Program-made: the position numbers and the translations under genes
Shown: positions 12,498-25,027 of the stretch, piece after piece
How the letters are laid out: every line of letters begins with the position of its first letter
Numbering within the stretch: position 1 is the stretch's first letter
Notes under the pieces: model-generated
The model's database searches: none
The model's input: only the letters and a program-made list of their open reading frames with translations
Told to the model about the DNA's origin: nothing
Source of the DNA: Flammulina velutipes
Taxonomy: Eukaryota; Basidiomycota; Agaricomycetes; Agaricales; Physalacriaceae
Assembly (NCBI GenBank): GCA_011800155.1
Contig: CM022377.1
Span: 496,001-560,000 of the forward strand
DNA: 64,000 nucleotides
Direction of reading: 5' to 3'

Positions 12498-13955
12498 ATG
12501 TCGGACTCTGGCACATCCCACGAACGCGGCCTCAACTCGAACGAGAAGCGCTCTCCGCCTCTTTCACGTTCTTCAACTCTGCCGCCACCGCCTCCACCCG
12601 CCCCGGCTCCTCCTGCAAAGGTCAACTTCACGGATCCTTCCATCGCCACCCAACGAAAGCTCTACATAAAGACGCTAGTGACCGGATGCGTCTCTATGAT
12701 AATCATGGTTTTTGCTGTCTTTTCCATCTATTGGGGAGCTCTATGGAAGGTACCCGCACACAAACTCGTGGGCTGGGTAGTTGATCTCGATGGTGGCGAA
12801 ATTGGCTCCGCGGTCTCCTCTGCCCTCCTGGCAGACACCTCGTTACATGCGACTGTTGCATGGCGCACCCACGCAGCTGGAAGCGCAGCGGAGGTTGCCA
12901 ACCTGGTCTCCGAACAGAAAGCATGGGTTGCAGTTGTCATCAACTCTGGCGCGTCCAATGCCCTAGCCAATGCCGGGAGCGACTACAACGGTACACTCGC
13001 CTTAACGGTGATCGCAAATGAGGCTCGGAATGAGAATGCATTGTACGTTGATTTACCACTTCTCATACCTCAGTCCCGCTAATGGAACTATGTAGCCGTT
13101 CTCTCATACGCCCATATGTCACAGACATACTTCGGTCCATAACGACTTCGTTTGCCATCGAACATGCGTCCGCAGACCTACTAGCTTCTTCACCGCAGGC
13201 CGTTATCGCCCCGATTGGCTGGAGTCTCGAAAATGTCCATCCATTCAATGTCCCAGTCGCTTCAGCAATAACCTTTGTTGGCCTCATCTACCTCCTCGTG
13301 CTATGCTTCTTCATCGTGCTCATTGGTGGCGGTGCGCGAATGTCAACTGGCCTCGAGCCACGGCTGACAACGGCCTCACTTATCCGCGTTCGTCTTGCGA
13401 GTGTGGTCATGCTGTATTTCACCATCAGTCTCTTCTACTCGACACTCAGTCGCGCCTTCCAAGTTGACTTTACTCGCAAGTACGTATCAAATCCCTTGCG
13501 TCGCGTTTGCATCTAACGTGCTGCTATTTAGATTTGGCTCTGGTGGATTCGTCATCTTCTGGATGCTCAACTTTGTTGGCATGCTTTCCCTCGGCCTTGC
13601 GCTCGAGGCAATGATCACTCTCCTCACTCCGAGATTCATGCCGTTTTTCATGATTTCGTGGATTATCGTTAACGTGTCGACGACGTTCATGCCCCTAGAG
13701 GTCCTACCCCGCATCTACCACTATGGATACGGGTTTCCTTTCTACAACGTCTCAGGCGCTGTGCGCACCATCCTCTTTGGTACCAAGAATGAGCTTGGTC
13801 TGCACTTTGGCGTCCTTATTGGATGGACTGCGCTCAGCGTGTGCACGCTAATTCTCTTCCAATGGTTCGCACGTCGAGATCCTAACAAGAAGGAGTCGAA
13901 GGAGGAAGAGGCTGCTGAGGTAGAAGAGGGCATCAGACCCGAACCGAAAAACTGA
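12498..13955 (+). CDS. SNG1-like membrane protein, DUF3533 family (copy 1)
   Basis: Three exons: 12498-13042, 13096-13479, 13532-13955; 450 aa. The N-terminus is Ser/Pro-rich with a run of prolines. One TM segment (VSMIIMVFAVFSIYWGALW) precedes a large non-cytosolic domain. That ends at NEARNENAFRSLIRPY, and a C-terminal block of five TM segments follows, from FNVPVASAITFVGLIYLLVL to FGVLIGWTALSV. The PFYNVSGAVRTILFGTKNE motif is typical. DUF3533/SNG1 proteins resemble ABC-2 type permease subunits; yeast SNG1 is linked to nitrosoguanidine resistance. A paralogue lies at 52347-53898. The exon 1/2 junction is supported by the identical NENAFRS(I/L)IRP string in the paralogue. Confidence 0.88.
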
Positions 13956-14254
13956 AGAACGGGACTCTTACGCTATACTTAACGATTTATACTAGTACCA
14001 TCACGATATACCACAGTCACAACCAAGTATCCAGTCACTTATGCCACACTAGTCGAAGTAGTCACCTTTTAAGTACCATTTGACAACTTTTGTAGCGCCA
14101 CATTTCAAACATCGTTTTTCTCGGCGGCTACAGAACGTGTATCGCACATTTAGTCCGTAAAATCGAATTTCATTGCATGGATAATATACTAGTAGGACAT
14201 ATGATGCAACTACTCAGCACGTTCGCCAACGCGGGGAGGTCTTTTCATATCATC

Positions 14255-15533
14255 TCAAGGCATGAGACATGAATGTGTAATAGCTCTTTCTCGGAGAGCA
14301 GGAGTAGGTAGAGGTTCAGATCCAAACGGAAATCCAAAATTCCACTGAGGGTCAAAAACGGTGTGAACGTCAGCCAATCTCATCGCCTTTCCATTGTTGG
14401 TGGGTGGAGTGACACGCAGAAAAGAAATCTCCTCTGTGCAATCTGGATCAACAACGAAGAAGACCGGCTCAGTCTCCCGTGCTTTGGCTGCCTCCAAGTC
14501 CGCTAGACGTCTCGCCTCCTTGCGAGCTTCGAATTCTTCCATTTCTCGTTGAGCCCATCCAGGAAGGGGAGGAATCGGTAGCCGCATGTAACCAGGAGGA
14601 ACGTCAGGATCGCTAGCAGGAGGCAGTCGCATTGCAAGAGTTATCGCCAGAGTGGCACCGGGCTTGATCTTCTTCAAGACATTTCGTTTGGTAGGCTGAT
14701 TGCGTACTTGAGGTTGCGCTGAATCGCTGTCACTTTTGGGAGGCATCCGCATCTTTCGGGTGAGCTCCAGTGTCGTTGGCTTCCTCGGAGTGTCTGGCGT
14801 CTTAGGAGAGCCTACTAATGTATCTTTCGATGAAGAGGTGCACCAGTCAGAGGCAGATGGTGGGACAACGGTCCCATCATCCGAAGAGTCTCTGCCACGG
14901 TAGTTGCAGAAGGGGTCGTCATCCAAAAGGAAGGGTGCATCACTATCGGGTTCCAAGACTAAAGGACTCTCTTCTCCGTGAGATTTTCTACGCGTCGCGT
15001 CAATAGAAACATCACTGAGACAAGATGTCACTCGCTTGGATTTATGTCTGAACAGAGATTTCCAATTACGACGCTTTTTGCCAGATTTGGGTTCTGCGTT
15101 CGGAGTCTGCAAGCCTAATTCATCACAGGAGAGATGTCTCTGCAACGATGGCTCAGATTTGCGGGCGTTGTGAGGAGCTTGGGAGTATGGGGATGTCTGA
15201 GCGTTGACGACTAAATAACGAAGAGCATAAGGATGAAGAAACACGCACTGTGATCACGTCTTCCGGGAATGGAGGTAGCTCCTTCTCAAATTCCGCTGGC
15301 TCGCGACGCGAGCTCTTGATGCGCATTTGGTCGTCGTAGACAAAACACGATTCGCTTCCACTCTGGAACGTGCGATCCATTACTGTGTAGGAGCGGTTCA
15401 ATGAAGAGAGCGGGGAGGGCGTTGAAACTGTATTGCGATATCCGTAGTGTGTTGGACTCGCCATCGCTCCGTGAATTGGAAGAACAGAAGATACACGAGA
15501 AATCGAACAAGAAGTCGGCTGAAGAGCATGCAT
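14255..15533 (-). CDS. Hypothetical Ser/Pro-rich protein with basic patch
   Basis: Two exons, 15533-15249 and 15196-14255, 408 aa; the 52-nt intron (GTGCGT...CTCAG) keeps frame. No family is recognised. Visible features are a strongly basic stretch (SGKKRRNWKSLFRHKSKR), an acidic/Ser segment with DSDAPFLLDDDPF, two similar short motifs (RKMRMPPKSDSD and AMRLPPASDPD), a GYMRLPIPPLPGW block, and a short charged helix (EMEEFEARKEARRLADLEAAKA, probably coiled). Such proteins in agaricomycetes are mostly disordered, and the role is unknown. An alternative start at MASPTHYGYR (24 codons later) is possible. The gene converges with the SNG1-like gene, leaving about 300 bp between stops. Confidence 0.7.
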
Positions 15534-16487
15534 GCGTAGGACACTGGGGCGAGGGCGGCTAACATTGCTTCAATTGAGCTTATAAGTACGAGACAATGGG
15601 GCGACCATTCAGGATAGGACCAACTTGTACAATGAGCTAGTCACAAACTCTTTGTGCTGCAATGGTCAATTCGATCGCAGAAACCAAGACGTGTAATGTT
15701 CCCGTAGAAATCCAGAACAATCGACTTCTAGATCAGGAAGACATAGGCATTGTGCGTTTCCCAGTGTATTCGATTACGCCACTGAACGACGGTGACGCGC
15801 AGATGAGGTGCTAAACTACTGCGAAATGAAAGAAGGTATTGAATATTATGCACTCTGGTTGACACGTACGAAAAGCTGAGTTTGAGCTGTCAAAATTGCA
15901 AGTTGTAGTGGACGTCCAAGTGTGGCACCTTTGGCTTACATAATTAAATCCAAGGCAACTAAGTTTCGGTAAAGCCCGACACTGGTTCCTGGTCTATCAC
16001 GTCGCGGACCCAATTTTAAATTAGGAGACCTCCTAACTTAACTGGGTGGAGAGCAAACTCGTTGAAAACGCTGCTCATACTCACATGTGTAACTCAAGTT
16101 TCATCCAGAGGCTTTAGAGGCACCGTCACCATACATTTCCATGCACCAGTCGGCAAAACAACGCCACATCAAGCACGTCTCCTAACTTATGCAGCCTAGT
16201 AACATCGCAAGGGTCTTATAATGATCTCATGGGGTTCTTCAACACCACCATGTCCTTTACCCATGATTTATTCAACATAGCCCTCACGACTGAGAAACCG
16301 TACGTTTGAGTTCATGGTTTTATGGCCTTGAAAGTATTGATCAGGGTTGCCAGATTTGAACAACTTGCGGTCAGCAATGGGGAGTTGAACGTTGCATCCA
16401 TAGCATTTGGGTTTTCTGTATGTCCAGCAGAAGATTATCGACCCTCGCTCAAAGTGCCCTCTAGCTTGGTTTTGCGTATCATACCAC
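15534..16487. other. Intergenic region
   Basis: About 950 bp upstream of the hypothetical protein gene (leftward) and of the membrane protein gene (rightward). One reverse-strand octamer ACGCCACA is at 16161-16168. A minus-strand open frame at 16268-16489 has no recognisable features. Confidence 0.45.
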
Positions 16488-17771
16488 ATGGACCGCTATA
16501 ATAGAAACACGAAGAATATCACGAGTACGTTTTTCGAAGTCTTTTGCAGGTTCATAGGCTAATCTTTTTTTTTCCAGTTTACGACGTACATTATTCTGCT
16601 GTGGCTCGAAATTGTGGCCAACGTCATCTATGCAGTAGGCTGAAAACCGCTCATAGGCGTAGCAAATACTGACATAATTAACAGACAGTCATATGGATCC
16701 ACATGTCAGGACGTGTCCGAAATGAAAATTTTACTATTGCTGATATACTTTCAGTGTTGGTAAAATCCCTCCCAGTGTTGGCTTTTTTGTCGGCGTCGCC
16801 CTTCTCTGGATTATACAGGCAAGTCGGGTGGACTCGTCAAAGCATTACATTGTTAACCTATGTTGGCTTAGGTTCAATGTGTGGCGTTCATTCTTGTCAA
16901 CCGACTCTGTATCATGGTGCCAGTCCAGTCGCATAAAGTATGTCGTTCTCTTCAGAGATACAGCAGTTTTTGAAAGTTGTAGATAATCCTCCAAGCCGTT
17001 GTTGTTGGTTTAATGGCTGTAACATCCATCTCGGCCGCCTGCATCTGTAAACTATTCTCGTTTGCCCTTTTTTATTTTGCTCATGTTCTTCCAAGGGGTA
17101 CCTGCGCAGCTCCAAACCAGCTCCCGGATTATCTCGGTACGTTTTCGTCTTTCTTTGGTACAAGCCGACTAACATGTATGTCAATAGATGAATCACTGGT
17201 GGAATATCCTTGAGAAAGTCATCTATCTAGGTAAGTTGATTGCATTACTGGCATCTCCTAGCTCACATCATGTACTAGTGATTGATCTCTGCCTCTATAT
17301 ATTCTTCATTTGGGTGATGAGAAGCCGGCTACTTCGACATGGCTTGAAGAAATATGACAAAGTGTTAACGTCAGTCGTTTCCATCACCTTGAAGTTATCC
17401 CTGCTCATAGATTGGAATAGGTATAACATGCTCATCTTATCCGCAGCCATCGGCATGGACATACTTCTCGTCATCCGTGCTGCCATCGACGTTAATCCGT
17501 TTGTGTCCGCTCAGGTAAGCATCTATCTCCCGCCCTCTATATGACATTCTAAATCGCAACCTTGTAGCTATACCCCATCACATACATCATCAAACTCCAA
17601 GTAGTGATATCGATTTCGCGCTTTATCGTCAATGTTGCGAGAGGGACAGGGCTTACCGTTAACGACATCAACAGCCAAGATACCCACACTCAAAGCACTG
17701 GTACTGGAGTCCAACGAACACATCCGACCTCCATGTTCGTCGCTGATCTCTCCTTGGCTGCGCCGTGCTAA
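16488..17771 (+). CDS. Putative seven-TM fungal integral membrane protein (model approximate)
   Basis: Several hydrophobic exons line up on the plus strand: TTYIILLWLEIVANVIYA (about 16577-16634), a TVIWIHMSGRVRNENFTIADILSV segment ending near LVKSLPVLAFL, a ILQAVVVGLMAVTSISAACIC segment near 16985, then MNHWWNILEKVIYL joined through a 48-nt intron to VIDLCLYIFFIWVMRSRLL. RHGLKKYDKV and two more TMs follow. The last exon begins LYPITYIIKLQVVISISRF and stops at 17771. The order LxxGLxKYD..., two TMs, then LYPIxYxIKL matches a family of uncharacterised fungal polytopic membrane proteins. The start codon and the middle introns are not resolved; ATG at 16488 is a guess. The gene could be intact or partly decayed. 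Confidence 0.45.
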
Positions 17772-18260
17772 ACGATTCTACAGTGCCATACATATCAATA
17801 CCGACGTTCACAGGAATGAGGAGGACCATGGCAATCTTCCAAGCAAGGCTGCTTTCAAAGAGTAGATCGCAAGGAATTTATTTCATTGGTGTACTTTACG
17901 GTCGGGTTTTGAGAGGCTGTCACTACGTCTTGCTGTCATTCTTTGTATTTACTACCTACTATCCCTAGCTATGCCGCTTTGTTCTCAGACGTGACTTGTT
18001 AGAGGGTTGCAAGCAAACAATTGGCTCGGCAATTTGCGAAAGGTGAATTACCAAAAGAGGGTGAGACTTGGCTTATCGTCGTCGACCGTCTTGAACCGCC
18101 TCTGAACAGTATATCTTTTAGCGCTAACAACTACTCCCTCTGCGCAACAAGAAAACGACAGTGAGTAGCTAGTATTCGGACATTTCGCAACTGTAAATTG
18201 CAACGAAACTGCCGTACAAAACTGCCTGCCTGCCTTTGACTGACGCTCAGGCAGGAAAGG
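17772..18260. other. Intergenic, promoter side of the Zn2Cys6 gene
   Basis: 489 bp with no coding evidence, between the stop of the membrane protein gene and the ATG of the Zn2Cys6 regulator. A CCTGCCTGCC tract lies about 30 bp before the start. Confidence 0.45.
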
Positions 18261-20918
18261 ATGGATCCAGACGGTGACCTGCCTTCCGGTCCTTCCAACG
18301 GCCATGACCTGCTCGTACCTCCGCCAAAACAAAAGCGCTCCAGCGTTGCGTGCAGACGCTGCCGACGACTGCGCGCAAAATGCGTCAAGGACGACGAAAA
18401 GGGTCTTTGCCGTGGTTGCATAGAGGCAGGCGTTCCAAATGAATGCCAGTTCTTGCCGCGAGGCATGAGTGCAATTGACCGCGCTGTGAGTCTTATCCAT
18501 CCAGATTTACGATGGCTGCTCATCCACTATTGCTAGCCACGACCACCTCAGAATCGCAAGAGGCAAACACGACCCCGAGAATCGGACCCGTAAGTTCAAC
18601 TATCGCCTTTTAATACCCAGTCTAACACCCTCTTTAGGAATATTAAACAATCAAACTCGCCTCAGTCGGTGTTCCATTTTTACACATTTCATCCCGCCCT
18701 GACACTGCTGTCAGACCTCTCTCGCCGTCTTTGTGCGACAGCTGCGCACGCCCGGTCTCGTCACCCGGTGCCCATCAGAGCCTGTTAGTAACTATCCCAC
18801 TCAATCAACCTAATCTAATTGCTTCCAGTCTACCTCCGCACGAAGAACTGGTAGAAGCATGCGAATGGTTCTTCACCACCTATTTCCAGCTTGGCTTTCT
18901 CCATAAACCAACCTTTATGCACAAACTCCAAACTGCCCCAGATTCCCTCAGCACTTTCCTCCTACTATCCATGTTATCAATATCCGCGCGGTTCTCCCCA
19001 GCCCTAATTCAACGATACCAGAACCCCGCTGCCGCCGCGCAAGTCTTTGCCAAAAGGGCTCAAACATTGGTTGGGGAAGAAATGCTAGCGCCGCCATCGA
19101 TAGAGCGGGCACAAGCCTTCTTTCTCTGTAGCATCTGGAGCTGGGGAACCGGCTATCGAGATCACAGCTGGATCTTCCTAGGGATAGCTGCGCGTAGTAA
19201 GTATGTTCGTTGAAGAATTTCACAATTTCTAACAGTCTCCAGTGGCTTCTATTCTACGTCTGTCTCAAGAAGAGTCTTTCGGCCTCCGCCCTGATGCGAC
19301 TGGTGAAGAAATAATCAACGCCGAAGTATCGAGGAGGACGTGGTGGGTTATATTCAGTGAGTATCGATCTTAGTCCGTCACCCGCCGTGTTGCTCAATTC
19401 CATGTAGTGAGTGATAACCTACTAAGCTCTGGATGTGGTCGTCCGATCTCTTTTGACTTGGATAAAGTCACGATACCTCTTCCTTGTGACGAGGATCACT
19501 TCACCTTTGGCTACAACGGACCAGCGACCGTCCTCGAAGGCACAAAGGCCCGTCCACGTTTGGCACCTGTCGGTCGCTTTCCTGCTGCCCCCATCGACCC
19601 CCAGTTAAGCAGCGGCATCGTCGAGGATGACGCCTCCGCTGGTGATCGTTCCCTCTATGGCAACCTTGTTAGTATTGCGGATATCTGGGCTCGTGTGGCT
19701 CGAGGTGCACTGCATCGCTCGAAATTGGCATCGGGGACACAAGCGCCGTGGCGACCCGAGAGTGAATTCAATGTTCTCTTGAGGGAGTTACAGACATGGG
19801 AGGCAACCTTGACCAACCGCCAGACCTGGTCTCTGTCCAACCTGCTAGCGTACCAGAGCAAGAACCTCGATCTTGGATACCGCTGTATTTTCTTGATCTA
19901 TCATCTATCACATATCGTTCTGCGCAGGTCTTACCTACCTATGATGGCCCGCGATGTGCACTCCTCAACAACGAGCGCGTTTAGGGCGGACCTGCCGCCT
20001 CCAAGATACTGGGAGAACCTGGTTCATGAGATGTTCTCGCACGCTCTGAAGGTCATCGATCTTGTGAAGAGTTGGGTGCCGACCATGCCCTTCTCACGAG
20101 GATCGACGCCTATGATGGTACGTCCGATGAATTGGGTGGGAGCTACTCACACTCTTATTGATGTTTGTCCCTTCCTTTAGGGATTCGCAATCTACATGTC
20201 TGGCTCGGTTCTATCATATCTCAAGAGATGGCCATGGCGTAAGTGACGAAGCATGTTCCAATCATGTGTCTGTACTGACTTGCACCCTGCCTAGTTTGTC
20301 CTGCTCTCGCAGATTATTCTGGCCCCTCTATTATGGACGCCCTTGATCTGCTTGTTGAGCTAGCTGTTGTTTGGCCCACTATGGCGAAGCGTTGGCACAA
20401 AGGACTCTCCCACTCGGTTTCGAACCTTCCTCCCAGGAGCGAGCACGCTCATCGTCAGGTGGAAGGTTTCGGAAACGCAGCAGAAGAGGATCTGGACATG
20501 GATGACAGGGAGGGGATGTACCGTCACAAGCACGAGAGCGGAGATGAACATGAAGATAGAGACCAGGTATGTTGTAGCTCTTGGAACCAGTCCATTTATT
20601 GACGCACCCTAGGCAATGCTACAAGCTCGTAGGGGGAGCGATGCTAGTCGGATCCCACCTGGGGCAGACATGCTATACTCCTTGGCTGCAGCTGCGTCAA
20701 CGCATCGTGGACCCAATGGTCTTCCTGTAAACCACGAAGCCATATCTCCAACCGGGCCGAACGGAGGTCCTTCAGGTGGTAATCCATACCCTCCAAACCT
20801 AAACGCAGAGGGCGGAGCACAAGCCAACTGGAACAACTATCACGAGGAGATAGGAACACTATTCAAGGATGATTTTTCGAATCAGATGGAGTATGCTGCT
20901 GAGGGATGGGCAATTTGA
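18261..20918 (+). CDS. Zn2Cys6 fungal-specific transcription factor
   Basis: Nine exons: 18261-18485, 18537-18589, 18638-18787, 18829-19196, 19243-19356, 19408-20117, 20181-20238, 20295-20566, 20613-20918; 751 aa. The N-terminal cluster CRRCRRLRAKC...CRGC...C (residues about 31-63) has spacing C-x2-C-x6-C-x8-C-x2-C-x8-C, the binuclear zinc DNA-binding domain. A basic RKRQTRPR linker follows. From YLPPHEELVEACEWFF through FLHKPTF and SRRTWWVIFMSDN the protein matches the fungal transcription factor regulatory domain, with helices extending to about residue 560. The C-terminus is Gly/Asn/Pro-rich and probably disordered. It is likely a nuclear regulator; targets are unknown. Its neighbour is an NCS1 transporter, so control of that transporter is conceivable but unproven. 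Confidence 0.9.
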
Positions 20919-21836
20919 GTGGCGTAACGCTTGGAATTCAGGAATGGCAATGTAATGTGTTCTACTCGTAGTGTATAACGTACTGTGTATTTTTGTCTTA
21001 TTGATCATGAGCACATGAGTATAGTTATTGAGTGGCGTTATGAGATTTAAGATTGCGATGCACACGCCTTGGACAAGTCCGTGTGGATCAAACCTATGGT
21101 CTTGGGTGCCCGCTTCCAGCACCCGGTTGCATATGGTACCGGCTGTGCCAAGGTCATGAAGCTAAAGCAAATGAATTTTTTGAAACGCCACGAGTGTCAT
21201 GAGTGCTATTGGTATTCGTAAATGGCTTAACACTGACAGGATGAGAGAATGATGAAGTCTTTCAATAATGAGACTCAGTGGTACCTATCTGTGGCGCTTG
21301 ATATCCTGATTTCGGAAAAACTTCGAGGAACGGATTGGTCTGAGTACATAATCTTGTAGAATCTTGTTTGCAGTCTAAGTCGTAAGTACAGATGACAACA
21401 GATGACAGGCTTAGATGCATGGCAAGGCGGCATGTCGTACAAGTTTCAGTAGCGTACCGCGCTCTTCTGAGTCATGATAGGTCATGATGCCAATCGGATG
21501 TATGAAAGACGTTGCCAAGATGGATGTAAGTAGCTTCATGCCGCAAAGGTTTTCGAGAGAAAAACTCAATAGTTCGTGTATAATCCTTGGGTCGTGTGCT
21601 GGGCTGTAGCTTGAATTCTCTAGGACCGTTGCCAGCGGTCAATGGCATTGTTGTGGCAAGCCTATAGCTGACGCCACTTGAACCTGAGTAGGCGGGCCGG
21701 GCTGTTATTACGTTATCATTTATTTTTCTCACACTAATGATGGGAGATCTACAGATTCGTGGGGACGGCTCGCCACTATGAACTGATATGCGGAAGCGGG
21801 GGATACCCAAATTCTAACTTCCTATTTTACCTATCC
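20919..21836. other. Intergenic region
   Basis: 918 bp between the Zn2Cys6 gene and the NCS1 transporter, same orientation. It contains the octamer TGTGGCGC at 21290-21297 and two related GTGGCGT strings shortly after the Zn2Cys6 stop. The transporter frame stays open upstream to 21759, but the start chosen is the internal ATG at 21837. Confidence 0.45.
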
Positions 21837-24455
21837 ATGTTGGCTCGTTGGTACAGGTTTAAACGCCTTGTACGCGTTCCCGAGGGCCAGTATGTCTCAG
21901 AAGGCGAGTCATATACAGTCAGGGACCATATACTTCCTCATCTAACCTTTTCGACCGCGTTTACAGGCCACAACGTACGCCCTCATCGTTAACCTCAGCT
22001 ATGCAAAACCTACGCTAACGCCCTTTCAACTCACAGTGGAGTAACCATGAGTGAGTGTACGATCAATTCAGATGCATAACAGCAGCTGAATCATCCATAG
22101 CTTAGACCCAACGCCGCCTGAGGAGCGCAAATGGTCGATGTGGGTGTTTACGGCGTTCTGGACAGCTCATGCCATGAACGCGTCTGCTTGGACGGCCGGT
22201 TCAGTGGTCAGTATCCGACTCTGTGTGAGACCAATATATTTATATTCGTAGACTGTCGCACTCGGACTTAGGTGGTGGCAAGCTTGGATCGCTCTCAACA
22301 TCGCACATGTTATCGGAGTGCGTCTGACTTAACCGGTCCATCTTCCTTCTAATAATATCTAGACACTCATGGTTGTGGCCAATGGACGAATGGCTTCTCG
22401 ATACCACATTGGCTTTCCCGTATGCGCAAGAGCATCCTGGGGAATGTGGGGGAGCTATATGGCTGTTACCATGCGGTTTGTCCACTCCGTGACACGTAGG
22501 GATCCCATTGATGTCTTGCGAAACACAGGGCTATTGTTTGTGTGCGTCTCTTCTAACTTTCCACAGCCCCTTTAGATTCAACCTTTTCGACAGATAATAT
22601 GGAATGGAACTAACACGTTGTAAGTTCTACGCTCTTTATTATATAGTGGTTTAACGCTGTTTGATAGTTATGCTGGTAAGACGATCCGATTTCCCCCCAT
22701 ACTTATCAAGAAGACCCAGGGAATCTACAGGCCGCCTCGTCGACGTATGTCTGCAATGTATCTGGCCGTCTTGGGGGGAAGTCAAAAATACATTACCCAT
22801 ATCGTCGGGAATTACAACTCGTCAGTTGACTTCATGTACGTCTATCTTTCTGCCGTTGATACCATGTGAGGCTGATCTTTCGCCAAGTCCTCATCGCTTG
22901 GTTTGTTTGTACGTCGTTTGTCAAGTTCCCGGGTACCCATGAATTGTCTTCTTAACTTCACCAGTCCAGTGCCTTACTGTTGTTCATCCACGGGATTTGA
23001 AGGTCTTCTATGTGGCTAAATCTGTCATCGTGGTAAGATCGACGGACGCCTCCGCGCTTCCCCGCATCCTAACTTTTTCCTAGTTCGTCGCCATGCACGG
23101 GGTGCTAATTTGGTGGTTGAAAAAGAATGGTGGCGCCACTTTTCCTTCCCAGGACGACGCTTCGGAATTATCCGCCTCCGAAACTGGTTGGCTCTTCATG
23201 TCTGCCTTCAACGCCGGGTTTGGGACACTTTCCGCCCTAACGGTCAATCAGGCCGACATTGCGCGGTACGCGAAGACGCCGCGGGATCAGGCAAGTCGTG
23301 CGTCTGTGCTCACAAAGTCACCCTCTAATTCTTTGCTCCAAGTTCTGGGGTCAAGTCATCATCTTTCCGTTGGCCTCGGCGTTACCGGGATTATATGGTA
23401 TCCTTGTCGCGTCAGCGAGCGAAGAAATCTACGGTCAACCGGCCTGGAACCTCTGGGACGTGACTCAGCTCATGCTAGACGAGTATCCCAATAATCGCGG
23501 TGCTCGCTTTGGAGTATTCCTCGCCGCTGGCAGCATGGCCCTCGCGCTAATTGCTGTAAACCTCGCAGCCAACGTACGCACGAAACATTTGTTCAAGTTT
23601 GTTTCATCGGCTGACAACGACGTTTCGTCTACTAGTGTTTACCCTTCGGAAGTGATATAGCAGCTGTATTTCCGAAATACATGACCATCAGACGAGGCCA
23701 GTTTCTGTGCTGTCTTCTAGGCATGGCGATCACCCCGTGGAAGATCCTTAGGGATGGGACTACTTTCTTGACATTTCTATCGTGCGCCACGCTACCAGTT
23801 ATATGAGAGCCTTTGCGCTCACCACACTTTTTTAGTGGGTATGGATATTGGTTGGCCCCAGGAGCAGCGATCCCTCTCGTGGATTATTTGTGCGCCTAGC
23901 CCTTTTCCCCCTCCTCATCTGACTCACAACACACAGTTTTATTCAAAATGGAAACATTATAATTAAAGACCTCTACGTGGGATCATCTCTTAGCCATTAT
24001 TGGTACACCAAGGTTGGCTCGCTTCAGCTTCGACGTGGAGCATGACTCTGATTTATGTGGCTCCCAGGGTTGGAACATCCGTGCGCCCATTGTGACTGTG
24101 CTTTCCTTGATACCATGTTTGCCCGGCTTCGCTAAGAGTATATCTCCAAGAACGGTTCACGTACCTGATGGCATTCGAAATCTCAACACATTTTCGTAGG
24201 CAGATTTGAGGTCCATTCCTTTCCGTCCAGCTAACCTCGAGTTCACACAGCTTCATATTGACCTACGTGATCGCAGGGGTGCTGTACTACGCCTCACATA
24301 GACTATGGCCCTTACCTGAGTCACAAAAGATAGACGAGCCGTTCGAGGCCCTCGCGGATGCCCAGGACGAAGAAGAGAGACGAAAACTGGCGCATCGCAA
24401 TTCGGAGGAAAGCAACACCTCCGACGAAGAGAAGACTGAAAGAGGAACGACATAA
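21837..24455 (+). CDS. NCS1-family nucleobase/allantoin-type transporter
   Basis: Seventeen exons: 21837-21917, 22037-22050, 22101-22206, 22252-22317, 22363-22488, 22594-22619, 22668-22675, 22731-22835, 22888-22908, 22965-23032, 23084-23290, 23343-23573, 23636-23781, 23836-23889, 23937-24012, 24068-24195, 24251-24455; 555 aa, normal for the family. The spliced protein runs WSNHDLDPTPPEERKW, WNGTNTFYAGRLVDVCL, IWPSWGEVKNTLP, SGITTRQLTSFLIAWF, ADIARYA, GSDIAAVFPKYMTIRRGQFL, GYWLAPGAAIPLVDYF, IKDLYVG and GWNIRAP. All are landmarks of fungal NCS1 permeases (uracil, allantoin, nicotinamide riboside and similar H+-coupled uptake). Two microexons (14 and 8 nt) and a GC-AG intron (23291-23342) are needed for alignment. 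The substrate cannot be told from sequence. Read without splicing it looks like a pseudogene; it is not. Confidence 0.9.
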
Positions 24456-25027
24456 AGACCATCACGCATTATGCACCATTATCATTGCAAACCATTACAG
24501 TATAGATCTCCTCCCAGCTCTGTTACCACATCGCTATCCATCAATTGTAAATCTAGAACTATTTATAACGTCCTGGGTTGGGCGAAATTGATATCGATGT
24601 TCGTTCGGGCAGACAATGACCTATTGAGTCCATCGAAGCTTCAACACGCGGTGTCGATGACTAGTGCAGTAGTTATGCCCGCCCGTAGTGACCATCGTCA
24701 ATCCTCCCGCAGCTGTCGGACGTTCGGGAGGGACCATGGACCACCGTTAGAATACCGGAAGCTTGACCTGTTTACTTCTCTCCTTGTGCGGCTGAAGATC
24801 GATCTAGACAATATGAACGTGGAATCCACTCTTCAATATTTCACAGCCCAGTTTCTCTGGAATCACGCGAGCGACAGTAATATCGATGGGTAGAAAGAAG
24901 CAAATAGATTCACATTCATAAGCACACGGAATACATGTCAAAGGAGAATCATCTATTCATCCAGTCAGCTTCGCATCGGTGAACATCTATAACAGAAGCA
25001 GACCCACTCGTAAGCCCGTCTCGATGA
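24456..25027. other. Intergenic between convergent genes
   Basis: 572 bp between the stops of the NCS1 transporter (rightward) and the CBM1 protein (leftward). Only short open frames; presumably both 3' UTRs. Confidence 0.45.

Noticed and set aside
21837..24455. Apparent pseudogene with many stops and frameshifts in the transporter region
   Set aside because: Splicing 16 short introns, including a GC-AG one and two microexons, gives a full 555-aa NCS1 protein with all family landmarks.
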